This document shows, piece after piece, positions 1 through 5,907 of a DNA stretch of 11,380 bases (positions are counted from its first letter, which is position 1; every line of letters starts with the position of its first letter). This DNA comes from Porphyromonadaceae bacterium UBA7176. Lineage in GTDB: Bacteria; Bacteroidota; Bacteroidia; Bacteroidales; Muribaculaceae. The notes beneath the pieces were generated by a model. It made no database searches, had not been told where the DNA came from, and was given only the letters and a program-made list of their open reading frames with translations. The stretch is taken from NCBI GenBank assembly GCA_002491245.1, contig DKVO01000010.1, positions 37,116 through 48,495 on the forward strand. Reading direction: 5' to 3'. Made by a program: the position numbers and the translations under genes.

Positions 1-740
1 TTGATATACTTTAGCGAGCTACAATCACTGAAAGCAGCCTTTCCAATTGATGATACAGAGTTAGGGATGGAGACTTCAGTTAGCGAGTGACAATGATAGA
101 AAGCCATCTCTCCAATTGATTTCACCGAGTTAGGGATGGACACTTCAGTCAGCGAGCTACAAGCATAGAAAGCCATCTTTCCAATTGATTTCACCGAGTT
201 AGGGATGGACACTTTAGTCAGCGAGTAACATTCACTGAAAGCAGCCTTTCCAATTGATGATACAGAGTTAGGGATGGAGACTTCAGTTAGCGAGATACAT
301 TCCTCAAAAATTGATGATACAGAGTTAGGGGTGGACACTTCAGTCAGCCTCGCACAATGATAGAAAGCTTCCTCTCCAATTGATGATACAGAGTTAGGGA
401 TGGACACTTCAGTCAGCGAGTAACAATTATAGAAAGCTCCATATCCAATAGATGTCACAGAGTTCGGGATGGATACTTTAGTCAGCGAGTCACAATATCT
501 GAAAGCCATATATCCAATTGATGTCACAGTGTATTCTGATTGATTATAAGTTACAGTGGACGGGATGTCTAAATTTTGAAATGTGGTTCCACTTGTATAT
601 CCGGTAAGTGTTACAGAGAGTTTGTCCTCTGAAATAATTCGATAATGTAGGTTGTCTATTGTGAACTCATCGCCAACGGCAGCTCGGGTAGTAAAGCCGA
701 GCGTCAGCAATGTCATAAAAATAAGTAGAGTTTTCTTCAT
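1..740 (-). CDS. BspA-type leucine-rich-repeat secreted protein, N-terminal part (C-terminus outside window)
   Basis: Reading the minus strand from ATG at 740 gives an open frame of 246 codons that leaves the window at base 1. Residues 1-20 form a signal peptide (MKK, hydrophobic core, likely cut after T-R-A). A short globular stretch (GDEFTIDNLHYRII) leads into tandem 23-residue repeats of the form IPNSVxSIGxxAFxxCxSLTEVS, the signature of the LRR_5/BspA family. About eight repeats are visible. Members of this family are exported surface or extracellular proteins, often adhesins or host-binding proteins; the ligand here cannot be told. Many family members carry a C-terminal sorting domain, which would lie outside the window. 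The fourth repeat lacks four residues (see repeat entries). The region reads more A/T-rich than the genes to its right. It is divergent from the LytTR gene. The family call is firm, the function is not. Confidence 0.9.
   Translation of the reverse strand, partial: MKKTLLIFMTLLTLGFTTRAAVGDEFTIDNLHYRIISEDKLSVTLTGYTSGTTFQNLDIPSTVTYNQSEYTVTSIGYMAFRYCDSLTKVSIPNSVTSIGYGAFYNCYSLTEVSIPNSVSSIGEEAFYHCARLTEVSTPNSVSSIFEECISLTEVSIPNSVSSIGKAAFSECYSLTKVSIPNSVKSIGKMAFYACSSLTEVSIPNSVKSIGEMAFYHCHSLTEVSIPNSVSSIGKAAFSDCSSLKYI
16..537 (-). repeat. 69-bp tandem repeats encoding 23-residue LRR_5 units
   Basis: On the plus strand the phrase gagttagggatgg or a close variant starts at 58, 127, 196, 265, 322, 391 and 460. 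The spacing is 69 bp except between 265 and 322, where it is 57 bp. This is exactly one 23-codon leucine-rich repeat per period, with one unit 12 bp short. Units nearest the gene start (460 onward) are the most diverged. Units at 88-156 and 157-225 differ at only about six positions. Confidence 0.93.
27..294 (-). repeat. 61-bp exact repeat pair (27-87 and 234-294) within the LRR array
   Basis: Bases 27-87 and 234-294 are identical over 61 bp and lie 207 bp apart, which is three 69-bp units. The two units between them are close copies of each other, so the array here has an A-B-B-A arrangement. This suggests recent duplication or gene conversion among repeat units and offers a substrate for in-frame unit gain or loss. 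Confidence 0.85.
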
Positions 741-846
741 GATTGTCGTTTTAAGTTAGTATTAAATGTATGGCAGTTTGAATGTTGCTGAGAATTATGG
801 CAAATACTGAAAGTTATAATGTTTTTAATTACCAATAATTATGTGC
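741..846. other. Divergent intergenic region between LRR gene and LytTR gene
   Basis: This A/T-rich stretch separates the LRR gene start (740, minus) from the promoter of the LytTR gene. No gene is evident. On the minus strand TACATTTA (770-763) resembles a Bacteroidetes -7 box with one mismatch, but I see no TTTG at the expected distance, so the LRR promoter is not assigned with confidence. Confidence 0.5.
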
Positions 847-887
847 TTGCAAAATTAATGAAAAAATTTAATAAGTTTGTACCTTTG
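847..887 (+). promoter_or_regulatory. Bacteroidetes-type promoter with two abutting -7 boxes
   Basis: Two sequences fitting the Bacteroidetes -7 consensus TAnnTTTG lie end to end: TAAGTTTG at 872-879 and TACCTTTG at 880-887. A TTG at 847-849 (in gcTTGcaaaa) lies about 21-22 bp before the first box, close to the usual -33 spacing of 19-21. Transcripts from either box would start only about 0-13 nt before the ATG at 897, giving an almost leaderless mRNA. This also argues against any start codon upstream of 887. Confidence 0.65.
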
Positions 888-896
888 CAGGTGTTT

Positions 897-1259
897 ATGA
901 ATAAGGATTTGCTCTTTTCTACGACTTCGGAGTTGGTTCGGGTCCCGTGTGCTTCGGTTGTTTTCATAACAGCCGACGGCAACTATTCGACTGTCTTGAC
1001 GGCCGACGGGAGCGAGTATGTCCTTACTTTGCAGCTCGGGCAGATTGAGAAGCGGATAGCCGAACGCCTCGATCCTTCTGACCGACGTTTTATCCGGATC
1101 GGTAAGAGCTTGATTGTCAATCAAGATTTTATAACCTTGGTGAACCCATCGAGACAGCGGCTCATACTTTCCGACTGCAAGAGTTTCAGGCATGAAGTGA
1201 CAGCATCGAGAGAGGCGCTCAAAGCATTAAAAGATTATATTGAAGAGGAGGACGCTTAA
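897..1259 (+). CDS. Stand-alone LytTR-domain DNA-binding regulator
   Basis: The 120-residue protein is essentially a single LytTR domain, with the typical pattern SELVRVPxxxVVFITADGNYSTVLTADG near the N-terminus, a central helix (LGQIEKRIAERL), and FIRIGKSLIVNQDFI followed by the last strands up to about residue 105. LytTR domains bind DNA through a beta fold. Here no receiver domain is attached, so it is not an ordinary response regulator. An upstream in-frame ATG at 819 exists, but I choose 897: the extra 26 residues look nothing like LytTR, and the promoter boxes at 872-887 lie downstream of 819. The stop overlaps the next start (TAATG, 1 nt overlap), indicating translational coupling with the membrane protein. 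Targets are unknown; autoregulation is possible. Confidence 0.85.
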   Translation: MNKDLLFSTTSELVRVPCASVVFITADGNYSTVLTADGSEYVLTLQLGQIEKRIAERLDPSDRRFIRIGKSLIVNQDFITLVNPSRQRLILSDCKSFRHEVTASREALKALKDYIEEEDA

Positions 1260-2137
1260 TGAGTAAGTTGAAACATGATATAGACGATGATGAAATACGT
1301 ATAATTTCGTCGAGGGCAGCCTCCGGTGCGTCGTCGGGAAATCGCTCAATGCGCCCTGCCGTAGCTTTATTGCTGATAGTTTTGAGCGTATTGGCTTTAT
1401 GTGCGGTGGCCTATGTTATGTTTTATTACGACAGCGACGGGGAGGAGTTGACGGTCGTTGAAGACAGGCATATAAGCCCGGAGAAGACCGGCCATACAAG
1501 GTATGACTCTGAAACCGCCGATGGATATGTTTCTGTAGCAGATACTGTGCTCAATGGTGTCCGTCTGGCTGTTTTTACTCCGGTCGATTTGACTCCCCGT
1601 CTGCATATCGGAGAGGACATATTGCAGGATACTTCAACGGTTCTCGCAGTTCCGGCTGCCGATATCAGGCGCGACAACGGAGAGATTGTCGGGGCTTATG
1701 TCCTCAGTGGCGAGCTTGTGAGCAAAGGGCAGTCCAAGTCGGGTTTCTGTGCTATTATTGATGGTAAACTGACTATAGGCGTGGCCGATGCCACTCCGAT
1801 GCTCGAACAGGCGTTGGAGTCGGGTGGATATTTCTTCCGTCAATATCCTTTGGTTGTCGCCGGTCAAGTGGTTGAAAACAAGCCCAAAGGTAAATCTTTC
1901 CGCAAGGCGCTTGCAAGGCTCGATGATAGAATTGCGGTGGTGATGAGCCGTGAGCGGATGACTTTCCATGATTTCTCGCAGAGCCTTGTCGACCTTGGTG
2001 TGTCCGACGCCATATACCTTGTAGGCTCGGAAGCCTATGGTTTTGCAATTGATGCCGACGGGAGAAAGGTTGAGTTCGGAACACAGGGAGAAGAGGACTA
2101 TCCCAATATCAATTACATATATTGGACCCGTCGCTGA
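1259..2137 (+). CDS. Single-pass membrane protein with degenerate phosphodiester-glycosidase-like (NAGPA) domain
   Basis: The protein has 292 residues. The first 32 are charged and likely cytoplasmic, a single membrane segment follows at about 33-56, and the rest should lie outside the inner membrane. The C-terminal half resembles the NAGPA/phosphodiester glycosidase fold: YPLVVAGQVVEN, then SFRKALAR, IAVVMSRERMTFHDFSQSL, and LGVSDAIYLVGSEAYGF. In canonical members the last strand ends in a DGG motif; here that place reads VGSEAYG, so activity on phosphodiester sugars is doubtful and a binding or sensing role is as likely. It is translationally coupled to the upstream LytTR regulator, suggesting that it controls or is controlled by that protein. 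The assignment rests on remembered sequence patterns; a conserved Bacteroidales protein of unknown function is the fallback. Confidence 0.6.
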   Translation: MSKLKHDIDDDEIRIISSRAASGASSGNRSMRPAVALLLIVLSVLALCAVAYVMFYYDSDGEELTVVEDRHISPEKTGHTRYDSETADGYVSVADTVLNGVRLAVFTPVDLTPRLHIGEDILQDTSTVLAVPAADIRRDNGEIVGAYVLSGELVSKGQSKSGFCAIIDGKLTIGVADATPMLEQALESGGYFFRQYPLVVAGQVVENKPKGKSFRKALARLDDRIAVVMSRERMTFHDFSQSLVDLGVSDAIYLVGSEAYGFAIDADGRKVEFGTQGEEDYPNINYIYWTRR

Positions 2138-2164
2138 CGATTTCGTACATCTACATTCGATTTC

Positions 2165-2202
2165 ATACAACGCCCGGCAGAATGTTTTGCCGGGCGTTGT
2201 AT
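2165..2202 (+). terminator. Hairpin terminator after the LytTR/membrane-protein unit
   Basis: A perfect 15-bp inverted repeat (2165-2179 with 2188-2202, core CGCCCGGCA/TGCCGGGCG) encloses an 8-nt loop, 27 bp after the stop codon. Only a weak T run (ttt) follows. It most likely ends the LytTR operon and insulates the lipoprotein gene downstream. Confidence 0.8.
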
Positions 2203-2236
2203 TTGTCCCAAATTTGCATGACTAACTTATCATGCG

Positions 2237-3226
2237 ATGAAGAAAATACTATTACTTGCAGGCCTTGTCCTTCTTTTGGCCAGTTGTGGCAATAAGGCGG
2301 AGAAGATACCGTTCGGGCACGACGAGTGCAACAGTGTGTACTATTGGCGGACAGATTTCAGACTCGATTCTATCGAACGCGATTTTATCGCGCGTCATGA
2401 TATCGGGCGCCTCTACATCCGTTTTTTCGACGTGGTGGCCGGTGATAGCCGCTATGATTTGGGAGAGAAAGGTAGCAGGACCATTTTGCCTAACGCTACG
2501 ATTAAATTTTCTGACTCGATACCTCAGTCGGTCGGGCATATAGTCCCGACAGTGTATATCACCGTTGAAGCACTTAAAAGCATGAGAGGGCAGGAGGCTA
2601 ATGCTGCTTCCAAAATTGTGCGTCGTGTACTCAATATGGTGTCGTACAACGAGATTGCCGGAGTAGATGAGTTACAGCTCGATTGTGACTGGACTGCATC
2701 GACCGATAGCATATACTTCAATCTTTGCCGTGCTGTCCGTGATACAATCAGTGTGCTTGCTCCGGTTCCTTACACGTTAAGTTCCACCATAAGGCTTCAC
2801 CAGTTGAAGAAAGCAGCGCCACCTGTCGACTACGGAGTGTTGATGTGCTACAACACCGGTTCATTTTTAAGTCCTGACTGCAATAATTCTATTCTTGACT
2901 ACCGGGATGTAGAGCCTTATCTGCGCAGCGATATTTCCTATCCGCTTCATCTGGATGTCGCCTTTCCGATTTACGATTGGACACTTTCATATCGCGATGG
3001 CAGATTTAACGGCATCGTGCGGTCTGATATGAGTCATGAGACTGACAGTGATATGCTTCGCCGCGAAACTTCCGATATCGGTACAATCAGCAGAGTTGCC
3101 GAGCTTCTCGACAGACGGCTTGAGCGCCAACCCCGTTCAATCATTCTTTATCATCTCGATTCTAAAAACATACAAAACTACTCCAAAGATGAAATCACGC
3201 AGATCTATCGTCGCGACAGCATTTAG
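2237..3226 (+). CDS. Conserved Bacteroidales lipoprotein, TIM-barrel-like, function unknown
   Basis: The protein has 329 residues. It begins with a lipoprotein signal (MKK, hydrophobic core, lipobox LASC with Cys17). Residues after the Cys (GNKAEK) lack the acidic surface-export signal known in Bacteroides, so periplasmic anchoring is more likely than surface display. Recognisable blocks are VYYWRTDF (about 34-41), LYIRFFDVV (59-67), ELQLDCDWT (145-153), STIRLHQLKKAAPPVDYGVLMCYNTG and a late DVAFPIYDWTL. Alternating strands ending in acidic motifs such as QLDCDW suggest a glycosidase-like barrel, perhaps related to DUF3142, but I do not recognise a characterised member. The next gene starts inside its 3' end, so the two are probably co-expressed. 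The start at 2237 is chosen because an upstream ATG at 2232 meets a stop two codons later. Confidence 0.75.
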   Translation: MKKILLLAGLVLLLASCGNKAEKIPFGHDECNSVYYWRTDFRLDSIERDFIARHDIGRLYIRFFDVVAGDSRYDLGEKGSRTILPNATIKFSDSIPQSVGHIVPTVYITVEALKSMRGQEANAASKIVRRVLNMVSYNEIAGVDELQLDCDWTASTDSIYFNLCRAVRDTISVLAPVPYTLSSTIRLHQLKKAAPPVDYGVLMCYNTGSFLSPDCNNSILDYRDVEPYLRSDISYPLHLDVAFPIYDWTLSYRDGRFNGIVRSDMSHETDSDMLRRETSDIGTISRVAELLDRRLERQPRSIILYHLDSKNIQNYSKDEITQIYRRDSI

Positions 3227-5297
3227 TATCCTCATATCACTATCGGCGTATTGCTGTGGCCCTTGGGTGTATACTCATCCGCGGCCATCTTTCCTAAGGT
3301 TGCATATTGATGCCGCCGATAGAAAGACAAAAGCTGAGAACCTCTTGCTATGGCGGTCTCAGACTTCCGAAAAAGTTAAGCTTGCCGATATCGATGCTGT
3401 GATTTATGGCGATGTGTCTCCTGCGAGCCTATGCTCTTATGTTCAGGACGATGGGATTATCGAGTGGTATATGGATACGGAGATGTCCGATAATTCTTTT
3501 TTGAACTACATCTGCAATACATCTGATACTGAGGCGTTCAACTTTGTGATGCTTGCCCGTCACCTTGCCCGGCTCAGGGCCGACCGGGTTTCGCCGTGGT
3601 ATTATCCGGCTTCAAAATGGGATGCGGACTATGGCTACGAACCTGTGATAAACACCATATTGGCTTACCGGGGTGAGCGTTTCTACAACCGCTACTCGCT
3701 TCAGCTCATCAGGGCGCTTTTTGCGTCGGCCCGGTATGAGGAATGCATCAGTGCTTTTTCCGACCGTTTTGCTTCTGTGCCCGACGATGACCTGATGAAG
3801 CGGATGTCGCGCGACTATGTTGCCGGTGCCGCTGTCAGGCTTGGTAGAAGTGAGATGGCGAAAGGATATTTTGCTTCGGCAGGCGACGTGGAGTCGTTGA
3901 GTAGATTTGTCTTATCAGACGAGGGAGAGGCGTTTCGGCTTGCCGCGTATGAAAATCCGGATTCGCCCAGACTGATCAAGTTCATTGATGGTAAATTTAA
4001 TGGAGGTGATAAGGTTTATGGCCTCTCTCGGGCAGACAGTGTATTTGTCAAGGATATCATTATACCTGTGGCTAAAGATATTGCAGTGCGGAAAGATGTC
4101 AGGAACAAAGCCATGTGGCATTATATCGCGGCTATAGGGGAGGGCGAGTTTAACGGCGATTATCGTTCGGCCTACAGGTCCATCACAAAAGCAGACCGGA
4201 GTGGTGGAGGAGAATACTCCGACAATATACGTGTCTATCGCATGGCTGTGGAGGCTCGGTTGGGTGTAAGAAACAATCTTCTGGCCGACTTGAAATGGCT
4301 TGAAACTAAGGTCGGCGATGTCTCTTCGCCGGATGCCGGATATTATGCCGATGTGATGCAGAATATCGTATTCACCAGACTTGCACCGGATTATGAGCGC
4401 CGTGGCAATCTGATTACAGCTCTTCAGCTTGCCAACTATGGCGACAACATGCCGCTTGGACATGTACGTCCGTGCTGGAACTATGCTGATATCTATAGTC
4501 CGCGGCAGGAGATTGTCCATGCCCGTAAGAATGCCGCTACATGGAATTATCATGATTACTCCAACACGTTCTTCCGCTTCATGTGTATGCAGTCGCCTGA
4601 TGTTATTGAGCGTTACATTTCATCGTTGAGCTCTAAAGAACCTTTGGCGGCATATCTGAATTCATGCGGATATACCGACCGCGACTATCTTTATGATGTT
4701 GCAGGGACTCTTTATCTTGAACGCCGCGACTATGCCAACGCTACCCGGGTCTTAGCTAAAATATCAGACCGGTATCAACCGTTATTGAATGTCGATAGAG
4801 GAGGGTATTTGAAACGCGACCCGTTTGTGTATAGTTCCGGTAAGGCGGTCTCAGATTTTGTCGCCGGGAACAAGAAGCTTTATTTTGCGCGTGAGATGCT
4901 GCGGCTCGAACGGGAGATGAAATCGACGCACGACCCGAACAAAAGAGGGATGGACAGATTGAAGTATTCGATAGGCCTGGAAAATTCGTTCAACAGCGCT
5001 TGGGCATTGACTTCATACTTCAGAGGTGTCTGTATGGGAGGTGTTGTGTATATAGCTAACAATGAGTGGCCTTATCATGACCTTAATGCGTCGATGGCTC
5101 TTAACATACAGATGGCGACCGCCGATGCCGCGGCCATGCGCCGGCAAGCTCTTGCCGAAATCACCGACCCTGAAATGGCGGCTGAAGCGCACTATATGCT
5201 CCACAACCTACGCACGGTGGCCCGACATTACCCCGACACATCGGTAGGCCGGATGCTATCGGCCCGTTGTGATGCCTGGAGCGACTGGATAAGGTAA
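3189..5297 (+). CDS. Large exported helical-repeat protein, function unknown
   Basis: The open frame extends upstream to 3036, but I place the start at ATG 3189, where a signal sequence begins (MKSRRS, hydrophobic stretch, SAYCCGPW). This gives 702 residues and a 38-bp overlap with the lipoprotein gene in another frame. The YCCGPW stretch recalls the CGPW N-terminus of a Bacteroidales family, although the residues before the Cys do not make a good lipobox, so lipidation is uncertain. The body is rich in paired amphipathic helices with TPR-like spacing (RYEECISAFSDRF, YANATRVLAKISDRY, AEAHYMLHNLRTVARHYP). No catalytic motif is seen. TPR-like exported proteins often act as scaffolds, and the overlap suggests a partnership with the preceding lipoprotein. 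The upstream 51-codon extension is rejected because it is only the lipoprotein gene read out of frame. Confidence 0.75.
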   Translation: MKSRRSIVATAFSILISLSAYCCGPWVYTHPRPSFLRLHIDAADRKTKAENLLLWRSQTSEKVKLADIDAVIYGDVSPASLCSYVQDDGIIEWYMDTEMSDNSFLNYICNTSDTEAFNFVMLARHLARLRADRVSPWYYPASKWDADYGYEPVINTILAYRGERFYNRYSLQLIRALFASARYEECISAFSDRFASVPDDDLMKRMSRDYVAGAAVRLGRSEMAKGYFASAGDVESLSRFVLSDEGEAFRLAAYENPDSPRLIKFIDGKFNGGDKVYGLSRADSVFVKDIIIPVAKDIAVRKDVRNKAMWHYIAAIGEGEFNGDYRSAYRSITKADRSGGGEYSDNIRVYRMAVEARLGVRNNLLADLKWLETKVGDVSSPDAGYYADVMQNIVFTRLAPDYERRGNLITALQLANYGDNMPLGHVRPCWNYADIYSPRQEIVHARKNAATWNYHDYSNTFFRFMCMQSPDVIERYISSLSSKEPLAAYLNSCGYTDRDYLYDVAGTLYLERRDYANATRVLAKISDRYQPLLNVDRGGYLKRDPFVYSSGKAVSDFVAGNKKLYFAREMLRLEREMKSTHDPNKRGMDRLKYSIGLENSFNSAWALTSYFRGVCMGGVVYIANNEWPYHDLNASMALNIQMATADAAAMRRQALAEITDPEMAAEAHYMLHNLRTVARHYPDTSVGRMLSARCDAWSDWIR

Positions 5298-5301
5298 GAA
5301 A

Positions 5302-5352
5302 TTACAAGAAAAGAGACTGTATCGCCTTTTGATACAGTCTCTTTTCTTGTAA
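5302..5352. terminator. Bidirectional terminator with 22-bp perfect stem
   Basis: Bases 5302-5323 and 5331-5352 are perfect reverse complements around a 7-nt loop (gcctttt). The stem lies 4 bp after the plus-strand stop at 5297 and 9 bp before the ferritin stop on the minus strand. Both flanks carry A/T-rich stem bases that give a U-rich 3' side in either direction, so it should serve both convergent units. Confidence 0.88.
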
Positions 5353-5361
5353 ATTGGTCTC

Positions 5362-5883
5362 TTAGTTATTGGCGGCGAGGGGAGCCGGCACGTTGTAGAC
5401 ACGTGTGGCGAGCTCCTGGTCGAGCATGTAGAGGGCCATGCCGTTGTCGCCGATGAGTTTCAGGCGGTCGATGAGGCCTTTGGCGGTCTCTTCTTCCTCT
5501 ACCTGCTCGGCAACGAACCAATCGAGTTTGCCACGGGTGGCATAGTCGTGCTCGGCCTCAGCGAGGGCATAGAGGTTGTTGATGAGCGAAGTCACCTTCT
5601 CTTCATGTGCGAGGGTGTCGGTATATGCTGCAAGAGGATTTGCCCACTGGGTAGGCACGGCGTCGATGGCTTTGAGTTCAACGCGGCCGCCACGGCTGAG
5701 AAGATAGTTGATGAAGATTTCGGCATGAGCCTGCTCTTCCTTGAACTGGATGCGGAACCAATTGGCGATGCCGTTGAGGCCTTCGGCTTCGAAGTGCATG
5801 CCCATTGACAGATAGAGATATGCCGACCAGAATTCGGCATTGATTTGCGCGTTGATAGCGTCTTGGATTTTTGGACTGATCAT
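5362..5883 (-). CDS. ftnA: Non-haem ferritin, FtnA type
   Basis: The 173-residue protein is a full-length bacterial ferritin that oxidises Fe(II) at a diiron centre and stores the iron as a mineral inside a 24-subunit cage in the cytoplasm. All expected centre residues are present at FtnA numbering: Glu17 (NAEFWSAYLYL), Tyr24, Glu50 and His53 (FKEEQAHAE), Glu94 (AHEEK), Gln127 and Glu130 (AEQVEEEE). Glu49, Glu126 and Glu129 are available for the third iron site of FtnA. No haem-binding Met typical of bacterioferritin is evident. It starts 20 nt after the stop of the glycosyltransferase gene on the same strand and may be co-transcribed with it, though iron storage has no clear tie to that gene. 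I see no Fur box or clear -7 box in the short gap. Confidence 0.95.
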   Translation of the reverse strand: MISPKIQDAINAQINAEFWSAYLYLSMGMHFEAEGLNGIANWFRIQFKEEQAHAEIFINYLLSRGGRVELKAIDAVPTQWANPLAAYTDTLAHEEKVTSLINNLYALAEAEHDYATRGKLDWFVAEQVEEEETAKGLIDRLKLIGDNGMALYMLDQELATRVYNVPAPLAANN

Positions 5884-5907
5884 TTTAGTTATCTGTTTTT
5901 TAGTTAT
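5883..5907 (-). repeat. Short direct repeat at the ferritin start
   Basis: TTTTAGTTAT occurs at 5883-5892 and again at 5898-5907 on the plus strand (15-bp period), spanning the stop of the glycosyltransferase gene and the first base of the ferritin start codon. It may be a chance product of A/T-rich sequence or a small regulatory site. Confidence 0.5.

Noticed and set aside
1..540. CRISPR-like or satellite repeat array
   Set aside because: The 69-bp units are contiguous, keep an open frame and encode LRR_5 motifs; there are no unique spacers.
815..821. TATAATG resembling a sigma-70 -10 box
   Set aside because: Bacteroidetes use the TAnnTTTG type, and two such boxes lie closer to the gene.
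775..821. Possible LytTR operator pair (AGTTTGAATG and AGTTATAATG)
   Set aside because: The two copies are 37 bp apart, not the roughly 21-22 bp usual for LytTR sites, and differ at two positions; too weak to list.
819..896. Upstream start of the LytTR frame adding 26 residues
   Set aside because: The extension has no LytTR similarity and contains the promoter boxes at 872-887; the domain starts naturally at 897.
1634..2170. 178-codon open frame on the minus strand
   Set aside because: Antisense to the coupled membrane protein, which has a proper membrane segment and a TAATG junction; its start falls in the terminator hairpin.
3036..3188. Upstream extension of the 702-residue exported protein
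   Set aside because: It is the lipoprotein coding sequence read in another frame; the signal peptide begins at 3189.
3915..4553. 212-codon open frame on the minus strand
   Set aside because: Antisense shadow of the helical-repeat protein gene, with no recognisable domain or own promoter.
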